64,000 nt of DNA. It comes from Gaiellasilicea sp963789355. Lineage in GTDB: Bacteria > Actinomycetota > Thermoleophilia > Gaiellales > Gaiellaceae. Under the pieces are notes generated by a model. It saw only the letters and a list, made by a program, of their open reading frames with translations, was not told the origin of the DNA and searched no databases. Numbering within the stretch: position 1 is the first letter of the stretch; the number at the start of each line of letters is the position of its first letter. This document shows positions 7,978-17,000 of this stretch, one piece after another. The translations under genes were made by a program, and so were the position numbers. The DNA lies in assembly GCA_963789355.1 (NCBI GenBank), contig CAWBKK010000005.1:186001-250000 (forward strand), given 5' to 3'.

Positions 7978-9018
7978 ATGAAGCGCGCTCTGATCACGGG
8001 CATCACCGGACAGGACGGCCAGTACCTCGCCGAGCTGCTGCTGGAGAAGGGCTACTCCGTCTATGGACTGATGCGCGGCCAGGCGAACCCGAAGCAGGAG
8101 CTCGTCGCGGCGGAGATTCCCCAGCTCGAGTTCGTCCAAGGCGACCTCACGGACCAGGCCTCGCTGATCAGCGCGATCCAGGAGACGCAGCCGGACGAGG
8201 TCTACAACATGGGGGCGATCAGCTTCGTGCCGATCTCATGGAAGCAGCCCGAGCTCACCTTCCAGGTGACCGCGGGCGGCGCCCTGCGGATGCTCGAGGC
8301 GATCCGGATCGTCGGGGGCGAGGGCAGCAACCCGATCCGCTTCTATCAGGCCTCATCCAGCGAGATGTTCGGCAAGGTCCGCGAGGTCCCGCAGACGGAG
8401 CAGACGCCTTTCTACCCGCGCAGCCCGTACGGGGTGGCGAAGGCGTTCGCGCACTACCTGACGATGAATCACCGGGAGAGTTACGGAATCTTCGCGACGA
8501 GCGGAATCCTCTTCAACCACGAGTCGCCGCGGCGCGGGCTCGAGTTCGTCACGCGCAAGGTCACGAACGGCGTCGCCCGGATCGACGCCGGCCTGCAGGA
8601 GTCGATCTCGCTCGGGAATCTCGACGCCGAGCGCGACTGGGGATTCGCAGGGGACTACATGCAGGCTGTCTGGCGGATGCTCCAGCAGGATGAGGCGGAC
8701 GACTACGTGATCGCAACGGGAGTCGCCAACTCGGTCCGACGTCTCCTCGAGCTTGCGTTCCGGAGCGTTGACCGCGAGCTCGAGTGGTCCGGCGAGGGCG
8801 TCGACGAGATCGGCCGCGACGCGAGCTCGGGGCAGCTGCTCGTGCAGATCGACCCGCGCTTCTTCCGCCCTGCCGAGGTGGACTCCCTGATCGGCAACCC
8901 GACGAAGGCGAAGGAGAAGCTCGGCTGGGAGCCGGAGACCGACTTCGAGGCCCTGATCGCGATGATGGTCGAGCATGACGTTCGCGAAGCGAGCGCGAAG
9001 CGCGTCTCGCTGCAGTAG
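7978..9018 (+). CDS. gmd: GDP-mannose 4,6-dehydratase
   Basis: 346 aa, full length for the family. It converts GDP-mannose to GDP-4-keto-6-deoxymannose, the precursor of fucose, rhamnose-type and perosamine-type 6-deoxysugars. GITGQDGQYLAELL is the NADP-binding motif (residues 8-21). The active-site serine and glutamate are in SSSEMFGK and the YxxxK is in SPYGVAKAF. FNHESPRRG and the R/S-rich nucleotide-binding segments are present. GGAG lies 6-8 bases before the ATG. No second-step reductase gene is seen in the window, so the final sugar is unknown. Confidence 0.93.
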   Translation: MKRALITGITGQDGQYLAELLLEKGYSVYGLMRGQANPKQELVAAEIPQLEFVQGDLTDQASLISAIQETQPDEVYNMGAISFVPISWKQPELTFQVTAGGALRMLEAIRIVGGEGSNPIRFYQASSSEMFGKVREVPQTEQTPFYPRSPYGVAKAFAHYLTMNHRESYGIFATSGILFNHESPRRGLEFVTRKVTNGVARIDAGLQESISLGNLDAERDWGFAGDYMQAVWRMLQQDEADDYVIATGVANSVRRLLELAFRSVDRELEWSGEGVDEIGRDASSGQLLVQIDPRFFRPAEVDSLIGNPTKAKEKLGWEPETDFEALIAMMVEHDVREASAKRVSLQ

Positions 9019-9099
9019 CCTCGACTGTCTTTCGGCAACCTCTCCCCATTCGGCCAGTAGCCGCTCCGACGGCATCCCGAAAGAATGCAAAGCAGTGTC

Positions 9100-9108
9100 G
9101 GAGAAGAG
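9100..9108 (+). promoter_or_regulatory. Shine-Dalgarno GGAGAAGAG deciding GTG start 9116
   Basis: Seven bases before GTG 9116, which begins a clean signal peptide. The frame itself is open back to 8975, inside gmd. Confidence 0.6.
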
Positions 9109-9115
9109 ATCAACC

Positions 9116-12100
9116 GTGCGCGCGGCAGCGGGCGCTGTCTGCATTGCTGCGCTCCTCGTCCTCGTGGTTCCCGCAAGCGTCGGGGCCGTGGCCGGCGATG
9201 TCGGCTACCGCGGTGCCTCGACGGCAGGGATCGACAACAGCGCTCCGACGGGGTCGAAGCCGGAGAGTCGGCTGTGGTTCAACGACGGCTCCTGGTGGGG
9301 CGTCCTTTTCGACACCCCGAACAACCAGTACCGGATCTTCCGGCTGGACGAGGGGAGCCAGAACTGGGTCAACACGGGCGTCGCGGTCGACGGGCGCAAC
9401 CAGAGCCGGAGCGACACGCTCTGGGACGGGACGCATCTCTATGTCGCCTCGCACATCTTCGTGAACAGCAGCGGCCCAGCGGGCCCGGGGCAGGAAGCGC
9501 GTCTGTACCGGTACAGCTACGCGGCCGCCACCGACACCTACTCGCTCGACGCCGGCTTCCCGGTCACGATCGCCGACTCGAAGAGCGAATCCCTCGTGCT
9601 CGAGCGCGACTCGGCCGGAAAGCTCTGGGCGACGTGGGCTCGCGGCAGCCAGGTCTGGGTCAACCGCACCGTGGGCGACGACCTCACCTGGGGCGAGCCC
9701 TTCGTGCTCCCCTTCCCCGAGGCGAGCGACCTCTACTTCGACGACCTCGCGTCGATGATCTCCTTCGGCGGCAACCGGGTCGGCGTGATGTGGAGCGACC
9801 AGATCGACGACGCCTTCTACTTCGCCGAGCACGTGGACGGCGCTCCGGATTCCGAGTGGACGATCCGCACGGCCCTCCAGGGACCGGACCTCGCGGACGA
9901 CCACGTCAACCTGAAGACCGACTCGGCCGGCCGCGTCTACGCCGCGGTCAAGACCTCCCAGACGACCACCGGCTCGCCGTACATCTATCTGCTCGTGCGC
10001 GACGCCTCCACCGGGGCCTGGACCAATCACCTCGTCGGAGTCCGCACCGATCGCCACACCCGCCCGATCGTGATGCTGGACGAGAGTGCGGGCGTGGTCA
10101 TGGTCTTCGCGACTTCCAGCGAAGCCGGGGGCTCGATCTACAAGAAGACCTCCGCGCTGAATCCGATCTCCTTTGCGCCCGGGAAGGGCACCGTCTTCAT
10201 CCAGGACGGCGCCAGCCCGGACATGAACGACGCCACCTCGACCAAGCAGTCCGTCTCCCAGGCGACCGGCCTCGTCGTCCTCGCGTCCAATGACACGACT
10301 CAGGAGTACTGGCACAACTACGACTCGCTCGTCCTCGACAGCGACTTCGTCGCCGACCGGACGTCGGGCGCGGCACCCCTGACGGTTGCGCTGACGGACG
10401 CCTCCCAGGGCAACCCCAGCAGCTGGAGCTGGGACTTCGGCGACGGCACCCCCGCCTCCACTCAGCAGAACCCCCGCCATACCTATCAGGCCCCGGGCAC
10501 GTACACGGTCAGCCTCACGACGACGACCCCCAACGGCGCGACCAACACCGAGAGCAAGACGCGTTTCATCTCCGCGCTGCCCTCGGTCACCTACACGCCG
10601 ACCGACGACTCCTGGGTCCGCTCGACCACGCCAACCTCGAACTTCGGCGCTCAGCCGATTCTCTCGCTCAAGGACGGCGGCACGACGGCGGCGTCCCACC
10701 GCACCTACGTCAGATTCGACGTGTCGGGGATGACACTGCCGGTCGTCGAGGCGAAGCTTCGGTTCTTCGTCTCCGACGGCGGCAGCGACGGCGGCAGCGC
10801 CTATCTCGTCGACGGCGCCTGGACCGAGCAGACGCTCAACTGGGACAACGCGCCCCTGGTCACCGGCACCCCGCTCGGCACGGCCGGAGCGGCCGTCCTC
10901 GGCGAGTGGGTGGAGATCCCGATCCCGGCGAGCGAGTTCGCCGCCGGCGACGGCGTCTACGCCTTCGCGATCACGAACTCGAGCCTCGACACGGTCACCT
11001 ACAGGAGCAAGCAGGCCGTCGACCCGGCCCAGAAGCCGCAGCTCGTGCTCGGCGTCCCCCCGGCCCCGGTCGCGGACTTCACGGCGGCGTCCCCGACGGG
11101 GACGATGCCGCACGCGGTCACGTTCGCCGACGCCTCGTCGGATGCAACGAGCTGGAGCTGGGACTTCGGCGACGGCACCACCTCCACGTCGCAGAACCCG
11201 AGCCACACCTACACGGCGGCCGGGGTCTACACCGTCAACCTCATCGCCTCCGGTCCCGGAGGGACGGACGGCGAGACGAAGGTGGGCTTCGTCACCGTCA
11301 CCCCGCCCCCGCCCGTCTCCGGGTTCTCCGCAATCGGACGCAGCGGCAGCGTCCCGCACACGGTCGCCTTCACCGATCTCTCGACCAACGCGCCGACGAG
11401 CTGGAGCTGGAGCTTCGGCGACGGCGGCACGTCCGCGGCGCAGAACCCGAGCCACACCTACACCGCAGCCGGTACGTACACGGTCACCCTCACGGCGCGG
11501 AACGCGCACGGTGAGGACGTCGAGGCGAAGGTCGGCTACGTCACGGTCACGCCGCCCCCGCCCCTCTTCGCCCAGTTCTCGACTCCGACGCGGAACGGAT
11601 ACGCCCCGCTCGCGGTTGCCTTCACCGACCTCTCCACCGGTCGGCCGACGAGCTGGAGCTGGAACTTCGGCGACGGCACCACGTCGACCGCACGCAACCC
11701 CGTTCACACGTACGGCACGAGCGGCGCGTACCGGGTGACGCTGACTGTCAGAAACGCGTACGTCGCGGCAGACTCAGAGGTGAAGTTCAACTACGTCGTC
11801 GTCGCGGCAGCACCGACCTTCACGATCGGCGCAACCCCGAACCCCCGGATCATGCGCAGGAATCAGAGCAGGGACGTCGCCGTCTGGGTCTCTCCGAATG
11901 CGACCCTGCGAGGCAACCTGAGCTTGTCCGTCTCCGGTCTGCCGGCGGGCACCACGGGAGTCTTCACGCCGAGCTCGTTCAACATCACGTCGAACCAGAC
12001 GAGGAGCTCCACGCTCAGGATCACGACGAACGGATCGACTCCGTACGGCGACGTCACGTTGACGATCAGGGGCACGGCCGGCTCGGTCGTCCGGACGCAG

Positions 12101-12127
12101 ACGATCGTGCTCAGCGTCCGTCCCTGA
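9116..12127 (+). CDS. Large secreted beta-propeller/PKD/DNRLRE protein
   Basis: 1003 aa, exported by a Sec signal peptide (residues 1 to about 26, core CIAALLVLVVPASVGAVA). Residues about 27-410 form a BNR/sialidase-like beta-propeller-type region with repeated WxxG and 'SxDxxxW' elements. Then come one PKD domain (about 412-490), a DNRLRE/CBM96-like beta-sandwich (about 492-647), three more PKD domains (about 650-899) and a C-terminal Ig-like domain (about 900-1003). Each PKD carries the WxFGDG and HTY signatures. There is no LPXTG or other anchor. It is a paralogue of the protein at 14047-18807 over the first 410 residues. A role in matrix or surface adhesion is inferred; no catalytic residues are recognised. 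Confidence 0.85.
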   Translation: MRAAAGAVCIAALLVLVVPASVGAVAGDVGYRGASTAGIDNSAPTGSKPESRLWFNDGSWWGVLFDTPNNQYRIFRLDEGSQNWVNTGVAVDGRNQSRSDTLWDGTHLYVASHIFVNSSGPAGPGQEARLYRYSYAAATDTYSLDAGFPVTIADSKSESLVLERDSAGKLWATWARGSQVWVNRTVGDDLTWGEPFVLPFPEASDLYFDDLASMISFGGNRVGVMWSDQIDDAFYFAEHVDGAPDSEWTIRTALQGPDLADDHVNLKTDSAGRVYAAVKTSQTTTGSPYIYLLVRDASTGAWTNHLVGVRTDRHTRPIVMLDESAGVVMVFATSSEAGGSIYKKTSALNPISFAPGKGTVFIQDGASPDMNDATSTKQSVSQATGLVVLASNDTTQEYWHNYDSLVLDSDFVADRTSGAAPLTVALTDASQGNPSSWSWDFGDGTPASTQQNPRHTYQAPGTYTVSLTTTTPNGATNTESKTRFISALPSVTYTPTDDSWVRSTTPTSNFGAQPILSLKDGGTTAASHRTYVRFDVSGMTLPVVEAKLRFFVSDGGSDGGSAYLVDGAWTEQTLNWDNAPLVTGTPLGTAGAAVLGEWVEIPIPASEFAAGDGVYAFAITNSSLDTVTYRSKQAVDPAQKPQLVLGVPPAPVADFTAASPTGTMPHAVTFADASSDATSWSWDFGDGTTSTSQNPSHTYTAAGVYTVNLIASGPGGTDGETKVGFVTVTPPPPVSGFSAIGRSGSVPHTVAFTDLSTNAPTSWSWSFGDGGTSAAQNPSHTYTAAGTYTVTLTARNAHGEDVEAKVGYVTVTPPPPLFAQFSTPTRNGYAPLAVAFTDLSTGRPTSWSWNFGDGTTSTARNPVHTYGTSGAYRVTLTVRNAYVAADSEVKFNYVVVAAAPTFTIGATPNPRIMRRNQSRDVAVWVSPNATLRGNLSLSVSGLPAGTTGVFTPSSFNITSNQTRSSTLRITTNGSTPYGDVTLTIRGTAGSVVRTQTIVLSVRP

Positions 12128-12141
12128 GCCCAGCCGCCTCC

Positions 12142-13857
12142 TCAACGTCCGGCGGCGCGCGGATCCCAGGCGGGGTCGATCGCGAGCGGGCCTGAAGCGC
12201 GCGACCGGGCGATCGTCCCCCACTGCACCAGCTTGTAGTTCTGGTTCCCCCCGGTGTTGGTGTTGTCCTGGACGACGAAGACGCCTTCGGGGAAGCGGCT
12301 GCCGAGGCCGAAGTTCGTCACGTCGATGCCGTCCGTGGCGGTGACCCGGTCGACTGAGCCTGCCGCGACGGCGAACGTCAGCACATAGGCGTTGGCGCCG
12401 CCGCGCTCGTAGACGACGTACGAGTCGTTGCCCTGGCTCGACGCCAGCAGATAGCCGCCACCGGCCGAGGTCGTGTACAGCGTCAGCCCTTCGACGTCGG
12501 CGACCAGGCGGCCGCCGCCCACCGCGTCGACCTGCGTCCTTGCCGAGCCGGCGCCCGGCTCGGCGCCGTACTTCCAGATCGCCACGTCCTCCTCGCCGAC
12601 GAAGAGCGTCCCGGCCTCGTCGTCGGCGACACAGCCCTCCGTCTGCCCGCCGACGTCGAAGGTCCGCACCTGGCGCGCGTCCACGCGTCCGGCGCCGGCG
12701 TCGAAGAGCTCCCACTGGCGGACGGCTCCGGACGAGTCGTTCGTGAACACGTAGTACACGCCCGTGGCCGCGCTTCGGTACATGCAGAGCCCGTACGGCT
12801 CCGGGGACATGGTGATGACCCGGGCCGCCACATCGACGAGCCCCCTCGTGGTCGGATCGACCCGGTAGAGCGCCAGGCTGTTGTGCGTCCGGTCGCTGGC
12901 GGCTGCGAGAGCCACCGATGCGCCGGCGAGGCGGAAGTTGTAGCGGAGGTCGACGTTGTTCATGTTGCCGTCGGGGCGATACGAGAGCTCGGTGCCGGCG
13001 AGGTCGTAGACCGCGATCCCACCCTGCTTGTCGGTTCCGATGATCACGCTCTGCTCCGGATCCGACGGATGGATCCAGACGGCCGCGTCGTCGGCTGCGT
13101 CGCCGCCGTGCGGCACCTGCTGCGTCTCGGCGGCTGCCGTCACCGGCACGGGCGTCCCGGGCGGGGGCGGCTGCGGCGGAGCTGTCGTCGTGGTCGTCGC
13201 GGTCGTCGCGGGAGGTGGAGGCGGAGCGGTCGTCGTCGCGGTCGTCGTCGTCGGCGGCGGCGGGGGCGGCTCCGAGTCGGTCGCAACGACGAGCTGGGGA
13301 CGCGTCGTTCCCTCCCGCGAGTACGTCTCGAGCGCATCTGTCGAAATCGATGCGAGCGCGAAGGTATAGGTGCCGTTGCCCACGACCGCAGCCGTGACGT
13401 CGACCTCGAGCCACCCGTTCGCACCGACAGCGCCGACGTCGGCGAGAACGCCGGTCGTCGCAGGCTTGTTGTTCCACGTGATCGTCCGTTCGCCCCACCC
13501 GTTCGCGGCCGCGCGGACGGCTGGACCGTCGACCGTTCCGTTGACGGCGAAGAGGCGCAGACGCGCGGACCGAACCGGGCCGGTGGTGCCCGCGACCGTG
13601 AAGCGGAGGAACGCCTCTTCCACGGGCGACCCGTCGCTCGCAAGCCGCGACGACGTCCCGAGGTTCGTGGTCGGACGCGCCTTCTCGACGCGAGCGTCGG
13701 CCTCGGCGGCGAACGTAGCTGCCGTCGCTGCACTCGCCTCCGTGGACCCGTCGGGCCAATGCACCGTCCTCGCCGCTGCGGCGAGGGCGAGTACCGCGAC
13801 GACGCCGATCGTCGCGATCAGCAGCCGTGCGAACGCCAACGTGATCGCTCGGGGCAC
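12142..13857 (-). CDS. Secreted beta-propeller phytase with N-terminal DNRLRE module
   Basis: 571 aa. A signal peptide (about 1-30) is followed by a DNRLRE module (about 48-191), a Pro/Thr linker (about 192-240) and a beta-propeller phytase domain (about 240-571). Phytase hallmarks include DDAAVWIHP, the DVEGLT segment, SSQGNDSYVVYERG and IDVTNFGLGSRFPEGVFVVQD-type calcium/phosphate-binding loops (given here in fragments). The enzyme releases phosphate from inositol phosphates outside the cell. The GTG start has a very strong Shine-Dalgarno (AAAGGAGGAG) 7 bases upstream. The stop lies 14 bases from the convergent stop of the preceding protein. Confidence 0.9.
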   Translation of the reverse strand: MPRAITLAFARLLIATIGVVAVLALAAAARTVHWPDGSTEASAATAATFAAEADARVEKARPTTNLGTSSRLASDGSPVEEAFLRFTVAGTTGPVRSARLRLFAVNGTVDGPAVRAAANGWGERTITWNNKPATTGVLADVGAVGANGWLEVDVTAAVVGNGTYTFALASISTDALETYSREGTTRPQLVVATDSEPPPPPPTTTTATTTAPPPPPATTATTTTTAPPQPPPPGTPVPVTAAAETQQVPHGGDAADDAAVWIHPSDPEQSVIIGTDKQGGIAVYDLAGTELSYRPDGNMNNVDLRYNFRLAGASVALAAASDRTHNSLALYRVDPTTRGLVDVAARVITMSPEPYGLCMYRSAATGVYYVFTNDSSGAVRQWELFDAGAGRVDARQVRTFDVGGQTEGCVADDEAGTLFVGEEDVAIWKYGAEPGAGSARTQVDAVGGGRLVADVEGLTLYTTSAGGGYLLASSQGNDSYVVYERGGANAYVLTFAVAAGSVDRVTATDGIDVTNFGLGSRFPEGVFVVQDNTNTGGNQNYKLVQWGTIARSRASGPLAIDPAWDPRAAGR

Positions 13858-13860
13858 GCC

Positions 13861-13872
13861 CCCTCCTCCTTT
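13861..13872 (-). promoter_or_regulatory. Strong Shine-Dalgarno of the phytase gene
   Basis: AAAGGAGGAGGG on the minus strand, with AGGAGG 7 bases from the GTG. It is one of the few consensus ribosome-binding sites in the window. Confidence 0.75.
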
Positions 13873-14032
13873 CGCCGGCCCGCCGCTCGTGGCCGACCGC
13901 GAACGCTACTGGCTGTCGGAACGGCCTGCAACGAGGAAGCGCGCGAAAAAACCCGCAACGTGCTAGCCGGAAGTTCAGCGACGACCCGCCGAACTGGACC
14001 CACGGCCCGTGGGCGTGGCCGGGACGCCGTTC

Positions 14033-14038
14033 TAGCAT
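14033..14038 (+). promoter_or_regulatory. -10 hexamer TAGCAT of the giant PKD gene (leaderless)
   Basis: TAGCAT ends 8 bases before ATG 14047; no Shine-Dalgarno. Confidence 0.45.
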
Positions 14039-14046
14039 CGATCCGT

Positions 14047-17000
14047 ATGCACGGCCGTTCCCCGCCGACGCCCTCTGGGCGCGTGTCTCTCCGCGTTTCC
14101 CTCACGCTGAAGCTCGTGGCGGCGGTCGTCACCGTCGCGGCGCTCGCGGGCGGGAGCGCCGCCGCCGTCGGGGACATCGGCTACCGCGGCCCGCACTTCT
14201 CCGGCACCGGCACCCAGATCACCGGCGCGAAGCCCGAGAGCAAGCTCTGGTGGAACGACGGCACCTGGTGGGCCGTGATGTGGGACGAGCCGAGCCAGGA
14301 CAACTTGATCTTCCGGCTCGACCAGAGCTCGCACGCCTGGGTCAACACGGGCACGGTCGTCGACAGCCGGTCGGGCACGCGGGCGGACGTGCTCTGGGAT
14401 GGAACACGCCTCTACGTCGCGTCGCACGGATACAGGAACACCTCGCAGGTGGGCTTCGCCGCGCATCTCTACCGCTTCACGTACTCCGCGACGACGAAGA
14501 CGTACTCGCTCGAGACCGGGTATCCAGCCGTCATCAACGACTACAGGACCGAGACGCTCGTGCTCGACAAGGACTCTCGAGGTCGCTTGTGGGCGACCTG
14601 GGTCCAGGATCAGACGGTCTACGTCAATGCGACGACCACGAACGACAGGACCTGGGGCGTCCCCTTCGCGCTCCCGGTCGCCGGCGCAACCACGCTGAAC
14701 GCGGACGACATCTCGTCGCTCGTCGCCTTCGGCGACAAGATCGGGGTGATGTGGTCGAACCAGACGGCGTCGGTCATGTACTTCGCGGTCCACAACGACG
14801 CCGACGCTCGGACGATCTGGCGCCCGTCCGAGGCCGCCGCCAGTGGCGCCTTGTCGGCGGATGACCACATCAACCTGAAGGCGGACAGCACCGGCCGCGT
14901 CTTCGCGGCGGTCAAGACCAGCGCGATCGACCCGGACGCCGCACTCGTCCAGCTGCTCGTCCGCGACCCGGCGACCTCAGGGTGGTCGGCGTACGTTTAC
15001 GGCCGCAAGAGCGACCATCACACACGTCCGATCGTCCTCCTCGACGAGATCGCCGGAACGCTGCACATGTTCGCCACCTCGGGCGAGGAAGGCGGGACGA
15101 TCTACCGCAAGAGCACGCCGATGAACTCGATCTCCTTCCCCGCCGGAATCGGAACGGCATTCATCCGCGACGCGGCGAGCGGCGACGTCAACGACGCGAC
15201 GTCCACGAAGCGGTCCGTGAGCGCGACGACGGGCATCACGGTGCTCGCGTCGGACGACACCACGGGGCACTTCTGGCACAACGAGATCTCCGGAGCCAGC
15301 GCGCCGGCGCTGACCGCCGACTTCACCGGGACTCCCGTTTCCGGAGCAGCGCCGCTCGCGGTCTCGTTCACGGACGTCTCGAGCGGCACGCCCACGAGCT
15401 GGAGCTGGGCCTTCGGCGACGGGACGACGTCGACAACGCAGAGTCCCTCCCACACCTACTCCGCGTCCGGGACGTACAACGTCACCCTGACGGTGACCGA
15501 CAGCTCGGGGACATCCTCGACGCGCACTCGCTCGAGCTATGTCGCCGTCGGCGTCCCGCTCCCCCTCGTCGCCGACTTCACGGGCGCGCCGCCGTCGGGT
15601 TCCGCGCCGCACGCGGTCTCGTTCACCGACGCCTCGACGGGGAATCCGACCACGTGGAGCTGGAGCTTCGGCGACGGCACGAGCTCGAGCTCGCGGAATC
15701 CTGTGCATACCTACGCCGCTGCGGGTTCCTACACCGTGACGCTGACCGTGGGGAACGCGGCCGGCGCCACCAGCACCCGGACCCAGGCCAACTACGTCTC
15801 GGTCTCGCCGCCCACGCCGCCGACCGCGTCGTTCAGCATCTCGCCCGCATCCGGCGCCGCTCCGCTCGTCGCCCGCTTCACGGATACGTCGACGGGGAGC
15901 CCGACGAGCCGAACGTGGGACTTCGGGGACGGGACGGCTCCGTCCACGGAACAGCATCCGACCCACACCTATGCGAGCGCCGGGTCGTACACCGTGACCC
16001 TGACCGTCACGAACTCCGTCGGCAGCGATACCGAGACGCGCTCGGGCGCCGTGACCGTCGATCCGCCTCCGGCTTTCCGGCAGTTCACGCCCGTGGCGGA
16101 CTCGTGGGTGAGCAAGACGTCGGCGTCGTCGAACGAGGGGAGCGACACCGCGCTCCGGGTGAAGTTCGGGGGGACCTCCGCGACCTCGAAGGTGTACGAG
16201 ACGCTGCTCAAGTTCGATCTTTCCGGCCTCAGCGGCGCCGTGTCCTCGGTCAAGCTCCGGCTCTTCGTCCTCGACTCGGGTGCAAACGGGGGCACGGTTC
16301 ACGCGACGTCCAACGCCTGGACGGAGACGGGCGTCACGTGGGCGAACGCACCTGCCGCCACGCCGGCTGTTCTCGCCACGGTCGGTGCGACCACGATCAA
16401 CGCGTGGAAGGAGGTCGACCTTCCGGCCGGCGCCGTTGCGGCAGGTGGGACGTACTCGCTGAAGATCCGTGTCGCCTCGGCCGGCGACGGCACGACCTGG
16501 TACTCGAGCCGCGAAGGGACGAATGCACCGCAGCTCGTCGTTGCGACCCTCGCGCCGCCCGCGCCGCCCCCGTCCGCGTCGTTCACCGGCTCGCCCAAAT
16601 CCGGCTCCTCCCCCCTGACGGTCGCGTTCACCGAGACGTCCACCGGCAACCCCACCAGCTGGACCTGGGGATTCGGGGACGGGACGACGTCGACGCAGCG
16701 GCATCCGGTTCACACCTACGTCGGCGCCGGCTCGTACACGGTCACGTTGACCGCCACGAATGCTGGGGGCTCCCACACGACGACGTTCACCAACTACGTC
16801 ACCGTCTCGCCGCCACCACCGCCGGCAGCGGCGTTCACGGGCACGCCGACGGCGGGCGTGGCACCGCTCCAGGTCGGCTTCACGGACACCTCCACGGGTA
16901 GCCCGACCAGCTGGAGCTGGGACTTCGGCGACGGCGGGACGTCCACGCAGCGAAATCCCTCCCACCTCTACGCGACCGCGGGCAACTACACGGTCACGCT

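Noticed and set aside
9110..11707. 865-codon open frame on the minus strand opposite the PKD protein
   Set aside because: Arg/Gly/Asp-rich shadow produced by high GC; no domain, and it contains the antisense of clear PKD motifs. The same applies to the minus frames at 14977-17469, 19335-21017 and 22571-25075.
11774..14038. 754-codon minus frame overlapping the phytase gene
   Set aside because: Out of phase with the phytase, whose motifs and Shine-Dalgarno are clear.
12883..14046. Upstream extension of the giant PKD frame (388 codons)
   Set aside because: It is antisense to the phytase gene, lacks a signal peptide, and the ATG at 14047 starts a proper one.
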